From Thiogranum sp. (GTDB taxonomy: Bacteria; Pseudomonadota; Gammaproteobacteria; DSM-19610), in assembly GCA_030148805.1 (NCBI GenBank), contig JASBSS010000022.1, positions 62,001-126,000 on the forward strand: 64,000 bases of DNA, read 5' to 3'. Of the stretch, positions 34,099 through 43,276 are shown one piece after another. The notes beneath the pieces are model-generated. The model was not told the DNA's origin and did no database searches. It saw nothing but the letters and a program-made list of their open reading frames with translations. Each line of letters begins with the position of its first letter. Position 1 is the stretch's first letter. The position numbers and the translations under genes were made by a program.

Positions 34099-35124
34099 AT
34101 GGAGTACCCCTGCGACAGCGCGCGCGCCCAAGAGATCGCCCGGCTGGTGCTGCCTATCATGACCCGCCTGGGCATACCCATGACGCCGATCAACTATGCG
34201 TTATGGTACGAATACTGCCTCGAGCGTACCCCGGAACTTGTCCAGGCGCTCGCCCCGGTCGCCTCAGGCGAAGTCGCTTATGATTACCAACAAGCCCACG
34301 CATTGTTCAAACGCTACGTGGCGGGCGAGGATCCGGGCACGGTGCAGCGGGTAGAGACAGAGGTACGCCGGCTGCTGGCTGATATCGTGCAAATCATCCG
34401 CGACGCGGGCCTGGAGCTGAGCCGCTACAGTGCGGTGCTGGGCAGTTGCGGCAGGCGTCTGGAGAGCTGTGAGGATTTGCGCGATCTGCGCAGACTGGTG
34501 CAGTCTATTGTGGAGGACACCCAGGCGGTCGCCGCCTCCAACAGCCAGCTGGCCGGCGCCCTCAAGGAGCGAGCCAGCGAAATCGATCAGTTGCGCGGTG
34601 AACTGGAGCGGGTACGTCAGGAGGCGGTCAAGGATCCGCTGACCGGGCTGGCCAACCGGCGCGCTTTCGACGAGAGATTGGCCGAGTCGCTCGATGCCAG
34701 TCTGCGACAGATGAAAACCATCTGTCTGATGCTGATCGACATCGATCATTTCAAGACCATCAATGATCGCCACGGACACCAGATCGGCGACAAGATCCTG
34801 CAATTCGTCGCCTCGGTATTGCGCAAGAATTTTGCCGGCGAGGACGTGGTGGCCCGCTACGGCGGGGATGAGTTCGCCGTGATCGTGGATAAAGCTCCAC
34901 CCGGAGGCGTTGCGTATGTGGCGGAAACCGTTCGCCGACAAGTCGAGGCGAGTCAACTGAAGCGCACCGATACCGGCGAACCGGTGGGAAGGGTCACCGT
35001 CAGTATCGGCTATGACTATTTGCACAATGCCGACACCACGGCCGACGCGCTGGATCGAGCCGACAAAGCGCTATACCGGGCAAAGCAGGGTGGGCGCAAT
35101 CAAGTGAAAAGTTTCTCCGATTGA
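34099..35124 (+). CDS. Diguanylate cyclase (GGDEF) with degenerate I-site
   Basis: A 341-residue cytoplasmic protein. Residues 1-165 are helical with no recognised sensory family; a coiled coil (about 150-185) leads to the GGDEF domain (DPLTGLANRRAFDERL; active site GGDEF 255-259). Since the signature is intact, c-di-GMP synthesis is expected. The inhibitory I-site R-x-x-D upstream of GGDEF is replaced by A-G-E-D, so product inhibition at this site is probably lost. GAGGTGAGAGAG precedes the start. It follows the thioredoxin gene. Confidence 0.92.
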   Translation: MEYPCDSARAQEIARLVLPIMTRLGIPMTPINYALWYEYCLERTPELVQALAPVASGEVAYDYQQAHALFKRYVAGEDPGTVQRVETEVRRLLADIVQIIRDAGLELSRYSAVLGSCGRRLESCEDLRDLRRLVQSIVEDTQAVAASNSQLAGALKERASEIDQLRGELERVRQEAVKDPLTGLANRRAFDERLAESLDASLRQMKTICLMLIDIDHFKTINDRHGHQIGDKILQFVASVLRKNFAGEDVVARYGGDEFAVIVDKAPPGGVAYVAETVRRQVEASQLKRTDTGEPVGRVTVSIGYDYLHNADTTADALDRADKALYRAKQGGRNQVKSFSD

Positions 35125-35263
35125 AGTGCCGCGGGCGCCCGCGGCGTGAGCCAGGCCGGCACCACGCTGGATTTTTCGCCCGATTGGGTGGAGTCCGGCG
35201 GCGGGATGCGGTTACCATGGTCCTTTTGGTTGGACCTGCCATTGCGGACGGAAGTGTGAAAAC

Positions 35264-35878
35264 ATGAAATTCAGTATCATCAGCGGCAGTCACCGCGAGA
35301 ATTCGCAAAGCGAGAAAGTCGCCCGTTACCTGGAGCGGACCCTGGCGGAAACCAGGCTCTGCGACGAAACCTGGTTGTTCTCCCTGGCCAACAACCCGCT
35401 ACCGCTGTGGGATGAAAGCGTCTGGGAGGGGGCCCCTGAGTGGCGCGAACGCATGCGGCCGATCTCCGAGGAGCTGAGTTCGAGCGACGCGTTTATCGTC
35501 ATCTCCCCGGAGTGGCACGGACAGGTGCCTGCGGGGCTGAAGAATTTTTTTCTTTTGTGCGGCAAGGAGGAAGTGGGGCACAAACCGGCGCTGATCGTCA
35601 CGGTATCATCGGCCGACGGGGGCGCTTATCCGGTGGCGGAGTTGCGCATGAGCAGCTATAAGAACAACCGCATCTGTTACATTCCGGAACAGGTCATCGT
35701 GCGCAATGTGGAAAGCGTCCTCAACGAGCGCGAAGCGGATAACAACCCCGAGGCCGATCAGTACTTCCGCGCCCGTTTCGCTTATGCCTTGGGGGTGCTC
35801 AAGGCGTATGCCCTGGCCCTGCGTCAGGTGCGTGCCAGCGGTGCGGTCGAGACCACGGTGTTCAAGAACGGTATGTGA
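35264..35878 (+). CDS. NADPH-dependent FMN reductase family protein
   Basis: A 204-residue flavodoxin-like protein with the N-terminal phosphate-binding loop of FMN reductases (SIISGSHRENSQSEKVARYL) and the SPEWHGQVPAGLKNFF segment, where the family has P-E-Y-N-x-S/G. It probably reduces quinones, azo compounds or FMN with NAD(P)H. GGACGGAAG precedes the ATG. It is convergent with the following diguanylate cyclase gene (12 bp between stops) and may form a unit with the upstream GGDEF gene, although 139 bp separate them. Confidence 0.85.
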   Translation: MKFSIISGSHRENSQSEKVARYLERTLAETRLCDETWLFSLANNPLPLWDESVWEGAPEWRERMRPISEELSSSDAFIVISPEWHGQVPAGLKNFFLLCGKEEVGHKPALIVTVSSADGGAYPVAELRMSSYKNNRICYIPEQVIVRNVESVLNEREADNNPEADQYFRARFAYALGVLKAYALALRQVRASGAVETTVFKNGM

Positions 35879-35890
35879 CGGGGCCGGTTC

Positions 35891-36802
35891 TCAGGCCTGA
35901 GGGTCGATCACGCAGACCTGATTGCGGCCGTTGTCCTTGGCCTGGTACAACGCCTGATCGGCGCGCGCGAACAGCGATTCCGGCGTGTCGCTGTCGGCCA
36001 GCATGCTGACCCCGATGCTCACGCTCATCGCCAGTTCGGCGCCGGAGCAGCGACAGGGTGTTTCGGCGATATGGCTGCGGATGCGCTCGGCCAGCAACAG
36101 GGCGCCCTCCCTGTCGGTGTCGCGCATCAGCACAATGAATTCCTCGCCGCCATAACGGAACAACAGATCGCCGTCGCGCTTGCACAGATCGGTCTGCTGG
36201 GCGATCGCCTTGAGCGCGCAGTCGCCGATGATATGGCCATAGCGGTCATTGATGGCCTTGAAATGATCAATATCCAGCACCAGCATCGCGCAATCGGCCT
36301 GACGGCGGCGGGCGTGGCTGAGTTCGCGGTGCAACATCTCATCGAGCGCGGCACGATTGCTGACGCCGGTGAGCGGGTCCTTTTGCGCCAATTGCAGCGC
36401 GTCCTGGTAGAGCAGGGCATTGCGCAGCGGATAAAGCAGGTTGCACAACAGGCGCTCGAGGATTTCAGTCTCCCGTTCGCTGAATTTTTCGTTGCGGCGA
36501 AATGACAGCTTGCCCAGCGGTTCGTCGCCCAGATGCAGCTTATAGGAACAGCTGTGGCGCGATTGTGTCCCCAGCCTGACCTCCAGATCGAGATCGTCGT
36601 TGCGATAACGAATGCCCTGATGAGGAATCAGATTGCCCACTTCCTGGCTGAACAGCTCCATCAGGCGCATCGGATCCAGACTGGTTTGCAGGCATCTGAC
36701 GATCTCCAGCGTCTGGTAGGCCGCCGCTTCCTGCCGCTCCGGGCAGCCGACGGCCGGGCCGTCAGCCAGGGCTTGTGCAATGTCGTGCAGCGGTTTGCTC
36801 AT
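35891..36802 (-). CDS. Diguanylate cyclase with GAF-like N domain
   Basis: A 303-residue cytoplasmic protein. Residues about 25-145 resemble a GAF-type sensory domain, and residues 145-300 are a GGDEF domain (DPLTGVSNRAALDEML; catalytic GGEEF). The I-site RDGD is intact, so allosteric inhibition by c-di-GMP is expected, unlike the other cyclase at 34099. The product should be c-di-GMP. Upstream (36803-37065) a 263-bp gap is AT-rich near 36880 and contains several TTGTGC-like words but no defined operator. Confidence 0.9.
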   Translation of the reverse strand: MSKPLHDIAQALADGPAVGCPERQEAAAYQTLEIVRCLQTSLDPMRLMELFSQEVGNLIPHQGIRYRNDDLDLEVRLGTQSRHSCSYKLHLGDEPLGKLSFRRNEKFSERETEILERLLCNLLYPLRNALLYQDALQLAQKDPLTGVSNRAALDEMLHRELSHARRRQADCAMLVLDIDHFKAINDRYGHIIGDCALKAIAQQTDLCKRDGDLLFRYGGEEFIVLMRDTDREGALLLAERIRSHIAETPCRCSGAELAMSVSIGVSMLADSDTPESLFARADQALYQAKDNGRNQVCVIDPQA

Positions 36803-37065
36803 AAAAGTGCACCAAAAAGTGGATGTTGCAGCCCAAGTGATGCGAATTTTGTGCCAGACTTGTGCAAAATTTACAAATCTTTTAAAATCAACAGCTAATA
36901 ACTGAGGATGACGATACAGAAAGGCATTTCGTCAAACCTATGACGGCTGAATGACGCTTCGGTTGCCCTTCACCGGTGACGGTTTTCCGCCCCCAGCGCT
37001 TGCGCGTGTCCGGCGAAGCGCACACCATTATCCTTATTGAGGAGTGGATTGGAGTGCCTGGAGCT

Positions 37066-38097
37066 ATGCGCCGTTTTGTCTTCTGTCTGTTGTTCCTGTT
37101 GCCATGGGTCTCGCCGGCGTCGGCCGCGCAGGAGGAGGCGGTCCTGCAGCCGGGTATGGTCAACCCTGGCTTCCACGAGCAACCTGCCTGGTTCAAACAA
37201 TCGTTTCTGGATATCCGTGAAGACGTCGCCGAGGCGGCCGAGAGCGACCGCCGGGTCATGCTGTACTTCTACCAGGACGGTTGCCCCTATTGCAAAAAGC
37301 TGTTGGAAACCAACTTCAGTCAGCGCGATATCGTGGAGCGCACGCGCGGGCATTTCGATGTCATCGCCATTAACATGTGGGGCGATCGGGAAGTCCTGGA
37401 TTTTCAGGGCAAGCCAACCACCGAGAAGAACTTCGCCACCGACCTGAAGGTCATGTTCACGCCGACGCTGCTGTTTCTCAACGAACAGGGTGAGGTCGTG
37501 GTGCGGTTGAATGGCTATTACGCACCGCACAAATTCGCCGCGGTGCTGGATTATGTGGGCCAGAAAAAAGACCGCGACATGGATTTCCGCAGCTTCCTGG
37601 CCGCCAATGAGCCGGTGGCGGCGAAGGGGGAATTGCACCAGGACCCCAGCTACCTGCAGCCCCCCTATCGGCTGTCGCAGCGCGCCGCCAAACCGCTGCT
37701 GGTGATGTTCGAACAAAAGGACTGTGCGCCCTGTGACGAGTTGCACCAGGATATTCTCACACGGCCGGAAAGCCGCGAGCTGTTGCGGCAGTTTGACGTG
37801 GTATTGCTGGACATGTGGGCCGACACGCCCGTTCAGACCCCCTCGGGGCGCGAGACCACCGCGGCGGAGTGGTCGCGTGCGCTGAAGGTGCAGTACGCGC
37901 CGACGCTGGTGATGTTCGATCGCGAGGGCAAGGAGGCGTTTCGCACCGAGGCGTATCTCAAGGCGTTCCACGTCCAGTCGTCGCTGGACTATGTGCTCTC
38001 AGGCGCGTATCGCTCGCAACCGAGTTTCCAGCGCTACATCCAGAAACGCGCGGAGGCCCTGGAGGCGCAGGGCGTGCACGTCAATTTGATGGAATAG
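37066..38097 (+). CDS. Exported tandem thioredoxin-fold protein (SoxW-like)
   Basis: A 343-residue periplasmic protein with signal peptide (about 1-20, cleaved after PASA) and two thioredoxin-like domains in tandem: the first with C73-P-Y-C76 (residues about 45-160) and the second with C220-A-P-C223 (about 190-320). Both have the F-Y-x-D/F-E-Q-K-x-C context and a TPT cis-proline. Single-domain relatives (SoxW, thioredoxin_7) keep periplasmic thiol partners of sulfur oxidation reduced, which would fit aprMBA here. GGAGCT precedes the chosen ATG. Its stop overlaps the convergent yciK end by 17 bp. Confidence 0.82.
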   Translation: MRRFVFCLLFLLPWVSPASAAQEEAVLQPGMVNPGFHEQPAWFKQSFLDIREDVAEAAESDRRVMLYFYQDGCPYCKKLLETNFSQRDIVERTRGHFDVIAINMWGDREVLDFQGKPTTEKNFATDLKVMFTPTLLFLNEQGEVVVRLNGYYAPHKFAAVLDYVGQKKDRDMDFRSFLAANEPVAAKGELHQDPSYLQPPYRLSQRAAKPLLVMFEQKDCAPCDELHQDILTRPESRELLRQFDVVLLDMWADTPVQTPSGRETTAAEWSRALKVQYAPTLVMFDREGKEAFRTEAYLKAFHVQSSLDYVLSGAYRSQPSFQRYIQKRAEALEAQGVHVNLME

Positions 38098-38848
38098 CCT
38101 GCTGGGCCTCGAACTGTCGGCCGGTGACGCCCCGGCTGTCGCCGCTCAGCAGATAGAGAAAAGGCGAAACCACATCGGCGGGTTGTGGCCGCCGCTGCGG
38201 GTTCTCGCCCGGATAGGCCAGGGCGCGCAGGGAGGTGGCCACCGGTCCCGGGTCGATGCTGTTGACCCGCACCCGGGTATTGGTTTCCAGTTCGTCGGCC
38301 AGCGTCTGCATGAGGTTTTCCGCGGCTGCTTTGCTTGCCCCATACGCGCCCCAATAGGCTTTGCCGTGGCGCCCCGCGCTGTCGGAACAAAACAGGATCG
38401 AGGCATCCTCGCTGTTGAGCAGCGGTGTCAGGCAGGCGCGCGTCAGCATGAAGGGGGCGTTGAGGTTCACCTGCAAGACGCGATACCACAGCTCGGCTTC
38501 AAAATGCGTCAGCGGTATCAATGCGCCCAACATGGCCGCGTTGTGCACCAGCCCGTCGAGACGGCCGAATTCCTTGTCGACGGTGGTGGCCAGGTCGAAG
38601 TAATCCTTTTCGCTCGCGCCTTCCAGATCCAGGGGGTAGATCGCCGGTTGCGGGCCGCCGGCCGCCTCGATACGGTCGTAGACCGATTCGAGATTGCGCA
38701 CCACCTTGTCCAGCAGGATCAGGGTGGCGCCGTGGGCGGCACAGGCACAGGCAAGTTCGGCGCCGATGCCGCCGCCGGCGCCGGTGACGAGGATGGTGCG
38801 GTTGCTCAGGCAGGCTTCGGTGGGCGACCAGGTCTCAGGGATGTGCAT
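38081..38848 (-). CDS. yciK: YciK-like short-chain dehydrogenase
   Basis: A 255-residue cytoplasmic SDR with the NAD(P)-binding T-G-A-G-G-G-I-G loop, the NAA strand motif (LVHNAAMLG) and catalytic S (CSDSAG) and Y-G-A-Y-G-A-S-K. Length and the PVATSLRALAYPGENP loop fit the YciK group; substrate unknown. It starts inside hpnE (14-bp overlap) and is the last gene of a seven-gene minus-strand run. In Pseudomonas yciK follows the HAD phosphatase gene directly; here hpnCDE, rmuC, PAP2 and a glycosyltransferase lie between. Confidence 0.88.
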   Translation of the reverse strand: MHIPETWSPTEACLSNRTILVTGAGGGIGAELACACAAHGATLILLDKVVRNLESVYDRIEAAGGPQPAIYPLDLEGASEKDYFDLATTVDKEFGRLDGLVHNAAMLGALIPLTHFEAELWYRVLQVNLNAPFMLTRACLTPLLNSEDASILFCSDSAGRHGKAYWGAYGASKAAAENLMQTLADELETNTRVRVNSIDPGPVATSLRALAYPGENPQRRPQPADVVSPFLYLLSGDSRGVTGRQFEAQQAIPSN

Positions 38849-40202
38849 CCACCCAGTTTACCACGTTTGTTTCGCTCAGGGATTGCATGAGCTGTAGCGC
38901 GCACTGGTTGCCGCTGCGCACCGCGCCTTCGAGCGTGGCCGGAAGATCGGTGGCGGTGTAGTCGCCCGCCAGCCACAGCCCCGCGACCGGCGTCCGGTTC
39001 GCGGGGCGCCAGGTGTCGATACCGGCGCGGGCGCAGAAGGTGGCGCGTTTCTCACGGATGAGCCGACGCTCCAGCGGCGGGGGCCAGTGGGGAAAATGTT
39101 CTTTCAGTTGCGCGACCACGGCGTCGATCAGGGTCGTCGCCGGCAGGCGCTGGTGCGGGCCGCGACCGCTGATGACCGCCGCTATCAGCCCCGGTTGTCC
39201 GCCACAGCGGCGGTCGAACACCCACTGCGCCAGGCCCGATTCGAGCCCCACCATGATGGGATCGAGCGCGATCTCGGGCGGATACTGAAGGTAGACCGTG
39301 GCGATCGGTTCATGGCCCAGTTCCCCGAGTCGCGCCGCCAGCGGTTGCAATACCGGGTGGCGTGAAAGCAGTCTGCGGGTGATGCTGTGGGGCGTGGCGA
39401 GGATGACGTGGCTGGCCGCAAGCCGGCGCCCGCCCACGATCGCGCCGCGGATGGCCTGGGCGTCGATCTCCAGGCCGGTGAGGCGTTGTCCGAGTTCCAC
39501 CCCGGCGCCGTGGTCTTCGAGAAATTCACCCGCTGGGCGAGGCAACAGCGCATTGAGTTCCTGGCGCGGAATCAGCAGGTCCGAGTCCGGCCGCGAACCG
39601 CTGAACAAGGTCTGCAGGACGCGGGTGAACAACCGGGCCGAGGCCAGATCAATCGGCGTGTTCAGACTGGCCAGGCACAACGGCTCCCAGAGCTTGCGCA
39701 CCAGCCCCGGCGACTGCGCGTGGCTGTGCAACAACGCCTGGACAGAGAAGTCCTCGGCCGCGCTGATCCTGAGCTGGGTGACTTTGCGGCTGAAGCGCAA
39801 CGCCCGCAGGCGCTCGCTGGCCGAGAGGCCTCGCGCGGCGCTGAGCGCGCCCAATAGATGAAACGGGGCCGGCAGCGTCGGCGCTCTGAATCTCAGGCTG
39901 ACCGCATCGTCGCGATACAGTTGCAGAGTCAGCGGCAGGCGTTGGAACGCGGCGTCGACATCGATACCGATCTGCTTCATCAGGGTGAGCAACGCCTGGT
40001 AAGCACCGATCATCAGATGCTGGCCATTGTCCAGGATGCGCTCGCCGCTACGCACGCTGCGGGCGCGCCCGCCCAGTTGGCGCGCCGACTCCACCAGTAT
40101 CACCGGCACCTGGTGGCGACACAGGGTCAAGGCCGCCGATAGACCCGCCCAGCCGCCGCCGGCCACCAGCACCGGCGCTGTTGCTGGGCGCGCGTCACCC
40201 AT
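38835..40202 (-). CDS. hpnE: Hydroxysqualene dehydroxylase HpnE
   Basis: A 455-residue FAD-dependent amine-oxidase-fold enzyme that converts hydroxysqualene to squalene in hopanoid biosynthesis. The N-terminal dinucleotide motif GGGWAGLSAALTL (residues 15-27) and a C-terminal FAD contact (GLWLAGDYTATDLPATLEGAVRSG) are visible. It overlaps hpnD by 8 bp and yciK by 14 bp. The hpnC-hpnD-hpnE order supports the assignment over a phytoene desaturase. Confidence 0.92.
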   Translation of the reverse strand: MGDARPATAPVLVAGGGWAGLSAALTLCRHQVPVILVESARQLGGRARSVRSGERILDNGQHLMIGAYQALLTLMKQIGIDVDAAFQRLPLTLQLYRDDAVSLRFRAPTLPAPFHLLGALSAARGLSASERLRALRFSRKVTQLRISAAEDFSVQALLHSHAQSPGLVRKLWEPLCLASLNTPIDLASARLFTRVLQTLFSGSRPDSDLLIPRQELNALLPRPAGEFLEDHGAGVELGQRLTGLEIDAQAIRGAIVGGRRLAASHVILATPHSITRRLLSRHPVLQPLAARLGELGHEPIATVYLQYPPEIALDPIMVGLESGLAQWVFDRRCGGQPGLIAAVISGRGPHQRLPATTLIDAVVAQLKEHFPHWPPPLERRLIREKRATFCARAGIDTWRPANRTPVAGLWLAGDYTATDLPATLEGAVRSGNQCALQLMQSLSETNVVNWVDAHP

Positions 40203-41100
40203 GCGCGTAGCGTCGCTGCCAGCGCTGCTCCCGGCGCGCGGTGCGCCAGGCGATCCACAGTTTGCGCAGCGGCGTGAGACTCAGGCGGCGTTGTACCACG
40301 TTGTAGCCGTCGGCGGCGATTTCCTCGAGCAGCGTCTGGTAGATGGCCGCCATGATCAGGCCGGCACGTTGGGGGTAGCGGTCTTCGTCGGGCAGGTAGG
40401 ACAGGGCGCGGGCATAGTAATCGCGCGCGCGTTGCGCCTGGGTTGCGAGCACGCCGCGCAGCGCCTCGCCGGCGTGCAGCAGGCGTTCGGCGTCGATGCC
40501 GTGCGCGCGCAACTCGTCGGCCGGCAGATAGACCCGTCCGCGCTCGGCGTCTTCGCGCACATCGCGGATGATGTTGGTCAGTTGCATCGCGGTACCCAGG
40601 GTCTCGGCGTATTGCAGCGTCTGGCGATGGCGATAGCCGAAGATTTCCGCCGACAACAGGCCGACGACGCCGGCGACGCGGTGGCAATACAGCGCCAGTT
40701 CGCTGAAGTTCTCATAGCGAAGCTGGTCCAGGTCCATGCGCATGCCGTCGATGATTTCGTGGAAATGCTCGGCCGGCAGGTTGTAGCGCTCCAGGGCCGG
40801 GTGTAGTGCGCGTGTAACCGGGTGACTGGGCCGGCCGGCGAAGCACGCGTCGATCTCCCCGCGCCACCAGTCGAGTTTGCGCGCGGCGACGGCGACCTCG
40901 CCGCCGCTGTCCACGCAGTCGTCGACCTCGCGACAGAAGGCATACAACGCGGTGATCGCGCGCCGTTGCTCGGCGGGCAGGAAGAGAAAGCTGTAATAAA
41001 AGCTGGAACCGCTGGCGGCGGTTTTCTCCTGGCAGTAGTGTTCCGGGGACATCGGGCGTCCGGGCTGTGAGACACCCGGTGATTTTAACGCCTGTGCCAT
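40195..41100 (-). CDS. hpnD: Presqualene diphosphate synthase HpnD
   Basis: A 301-residue squalene/phytoene-synthase-family enzyme condensing two farnesyl diphosphates to presqualene diphosphate. The two aspartate-rich motifs are CREVDDCVD and RDVREDAERGRVYLP. The ATG at 41100 sits one base after the hpnC stop; homologues usually begin at the second in-frame ATG (41052; MSPEHYCQEK), so the start is ambiguous by 16 residues. First committed step for hopanoid lipids in this operon. Confidence 0.92.
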   Translation of the reverse strand: MAQALKSPGVSQPGRPMSPEHYCQEKTAASGSSFYYSFLFLPAEQRRAITALYAFCREVDDCVDSGGEVAVAARKLDWWRGEIDACFAGRPSHPVTRALHPALERYNLPAEHFHEIIDGMRMDLDQLRYENFSELALYCHRVAGVVGLLSAEIFGYRHRQTLQYAETLGTAMQLTNIIRDVREDAERGRVYLPADELRAHGIDAERLLHAGEALRGVLATQAQRARDYYARALSYLPDEDRYPQRAGLIMAAIYQTLLEEIAADGYNVVQRRLSLTPLRKLWIAWRTARREQRWQRRYAHG

Positions 41101-41101
41101 C

Positions 41102-41968
41102 TCAGGCGAAGCCCTGGCGCAGCGCGCCCCAGGCGATGCCCAGCCGGTCGCGCCCGCTGAGTCGGGGGCGACTGTAGATATCCTGTTGTCGATGGAGTTT
41201 TTCCAGCACTCGGGAACCGCCGAGAACGATGGCGCGCAACTCCAGCGCAAAGCGCCCCTCCAGACGTCTGCCCAGCGGGCTGCCGGCGCGCAACAGCCGG
41301 GCGCAGCGCTCGATCTGAAAGCGCACCAGGGCGTGTACCGCGGGCGAGTTGCGGCGTTGGGCGATATCGACTTCGCGCACGCCAAAGCGCGCCATTTCAT
41401 CGGCCGGAAGATAAATCCGTCCGCGTTGCTGGTAGTCGGAAGCGATATCCTGGAGGAAGTTGATCAACTGCAGTGCGCTGCAGATGGCATCGGCGTAGGC
41501 GAGATCGCGGGCGTCGCTGTGCCCGTGAAGATGTAGCAGCAAGCGACCTATCGGGTTAGCCGAGCGCCGGCAATAGTCCATGAGTTGACCAAAATCCTGG
41601 TACCGGGTCTGGGTCACATCCTGGCCGAAGGCGCTCAACAGATCGTGGAACGGCGGCAGCGGCAGTCGATGTCGGTGTATGGTGTCGGCCAGCGCCTGAT
41701 ACAGAGGTTCGGCGGGCGCGCGGGCGTCGGCCATCAGCCCGAGCGCCTCGCCCATCGCCGCGAGTCGCCGCAGGCGCGTGTCGGCGGCGAGTGCGTCTTC
41801 ATCGGCGATGTCGTCGGCGGTGCGGGCAAAGGCGTAGATTGCGGCGACGGGGTCGCGCAGGCGCGCGGGCAGCAGCCACGAGGCGACGGGAAAATTTTCG
41901 TAATGGCTACGCGCAAGCCGCCGACACCAGCGATAACCGGCGCGCGCCGCCCGCGGATCAATGCACAT
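41102..41968 (-). CDS. hpnC: Squalene synthase HpnC (hydroxysqualene synthase)
   Basis: A 288-residue member of the squalene/phytoene-synthase family that converts presqualene diphosphate to hydroxysqualene. Aspartate-rich motifs are RTADDIADE and QDIASDYQQRGRIYLP. The ATG at 41968 overlaps the rmuC stop by 11 bp and gives a typical HpnC N terminus (YRWCRRLARSHYENFPVAS); longer in-frame reading into rmuC is not needed. Together with hpnD and hpnE it makes squalene; the squalene-hopene cyclase is not in this window. Confidence 0.92.
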   Translation of the reverse strand: MCIDPRAARAGYRWCRRLARSHYENFPVASWLLPARLRDPVAAIYAFARTADDIADEDALAADTRLRRLAAMGEALGLMADARAPAEPLYQALADTIHRHRLPLPPFHDLLSAFGQDVTQTRYQDFGQLMDYCRRSANPIGRLLLHLHGHSDARDLAYADAICSALQLINFLQDIASDYQQRGRIYLPADEMARFGVREVDIAQRRNSPAVHALVRFQIERCARLLRAGSPLGRRLEGRFALELRAIVLGGSRVLEKLHRQQDIYSRPRLSGRDRLGIAWGALRQGFA

Positions 41969-43241
41969 CGCCGGGCGGGTCGGGGTCGCCCTGCACCGGG
42001 CGCGGCAGGCGTTCCACCGGGGCCGGCTCGGGAAGGTCCTTTTTGCGTCGGATACCCATTTCGCCAAACTTGCGGGCACCCGGCAGTACGCGACTGTCAA
42101 AGGAACCCACCGCGCTGTTGTAGCTGTCGACGCTGCGCCGCAGATGATTGCCGAGTTTGCCCAGGTGGTCGGAAAAGGTGCTCAGGCGATCATACAATTC
42201 CTCGCCCAGGGTACGGATCTGTTCGGCGTTCTCCGCCAGCGATTCCTGGCGCCAGCCATAGGCGACGGCGCGCAGCAGCGCCACCAGACTGGAGGGTGTC
42301 GCCAGCACCACCTTTTCGGCCATGGCGTCTTCCAGCAAACGGGCGTCCACCTCCAGGGCGGCGCTGAGAAACTGATCGCCAGGAATGAACAGGACGACGA
42401 AGTCGGGCGATTGGGCGAACTGTTGCCAATAACCCTTGCCGGCCAGTTCCCGTACCCGGTCGCGGACGTTGCGCGCGTGCCGCTGGATCTCCAGCGCCCG
42501 AGCCGCGTCGTCGCCGGCCTCGACCGCGCCCAGGTAGGCGTCCATCGGCGCTTTGGCGTCGACGATGATTTCGCGTCCGCCGGGCATGCGCACGATCATG
42601 TCCGGCCGCTGTTTGCCGCCTTCGGTCTCGACACTGCGCTGCTGGTCGAAGTCACAGTGCTCCACCATCCCGGCGAGTTCGGCCAACCGTTTGAGCGTCA
42701 GCTCACCCCACTGACCGCGCACTTCGGGGCGGCGCAACGCCTTGACCAGATTACGGGTTTCGCCCTGCAATTGCTCCTGGGCAAGGGCCATGAATTTCAG
42801 CTGCTGGGTCAGCGAGCCGAACGCCGTCTGGCGCTCCTTTTCCATCTGTCGGATCTGCTGATCGGTTTTCTCCAAGGCCTCGCGAATCGGCTTGACCATG
42901 CTCTCGACGGCTTTTTCGCGCTGTTCCAGCGCGCCGTTGGCGCGGGTGTGCAGGGTGTTGAAATTACTTTCCGCCAGCTTGAGAAACTCGCTGCTGTTGG
43001 CCTTGAGGACGTCGCTGGCGAGCGATTTGAAAGTGCTTTCGAACTGCGCGCGTGCCTGATCGAAACTGCGGACCTTCTCCTCCATGGCCTGGTGCTGCGC
43101 CGCCAGCTGGCTGTCGAGGCGGATGTTGTCCTCGCGCAACCGCGCCAGTTCGCGTTGCGAGCGCTGGTGCGCCAGCAGCCAACCGATGAGGGCGGCAGCC
43201 AGGGGCGCGCCGAACAACAGAATCCAGTAGAGGGGTTCCAT
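41958..43241 (-). CDS. rmuC: DNA recombination protein RmuC
   Basis: A 427-residue protein with one N-terminal membrane helix (about 5-20), a long coiled coil (about 25-165) and the RmuC nuclease-like domain (about 175-390; LRRPEVRGQWGELTLKRLAELAGM, PDMIVRMPGGREIIVDAKAP). It is proposed to limit inversions and rearrangements at inverted repeats. Length matches the family (about 430-480). It lies 35 bp after the PAP2 gene and overlaps hpnC. Confidence 0.93.
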   Translation of the reverse strand: MEPLYWILLFGAPLAAALIGWLLAHQRSQRELARLREDNIRLDSQLAAQHQAMEEKVRSFDQARAQFESTFKSLASDVLKANSSEFLKLAESNFNTLHTRANGALEQREKAVESMVKPIREALEKTDQQIRQMEKERQTAFGSLTQQLKFMALAQEQLQGETRNLVKALRRPEVRGQWGELTLKRLAELAGMVEHCDFDQQRSVETEGGKQRPDMIVRMPGGREIIVDAKAPMDAYLGAVEAGDDAARALEIQRHARNVRDRVRELAGKGYWQQFAQSPDFVVLFIPGDQFLSAALEVDARLLEDAMAEKVVLATPSSLVALLRAVAYGWRQESLAENAEQIRTLGEELYDRLSTFSDHLGKLGNHLRRSVDSYNSAVGSFDSRVLPGARKFGEMGIRRKKDLPEPAPVERLPRPVQGDPDPPGDVH

Positions 43242-43276
43242 GAGGCCCCATCATACCGAATCCCGTGCGCGGACGC

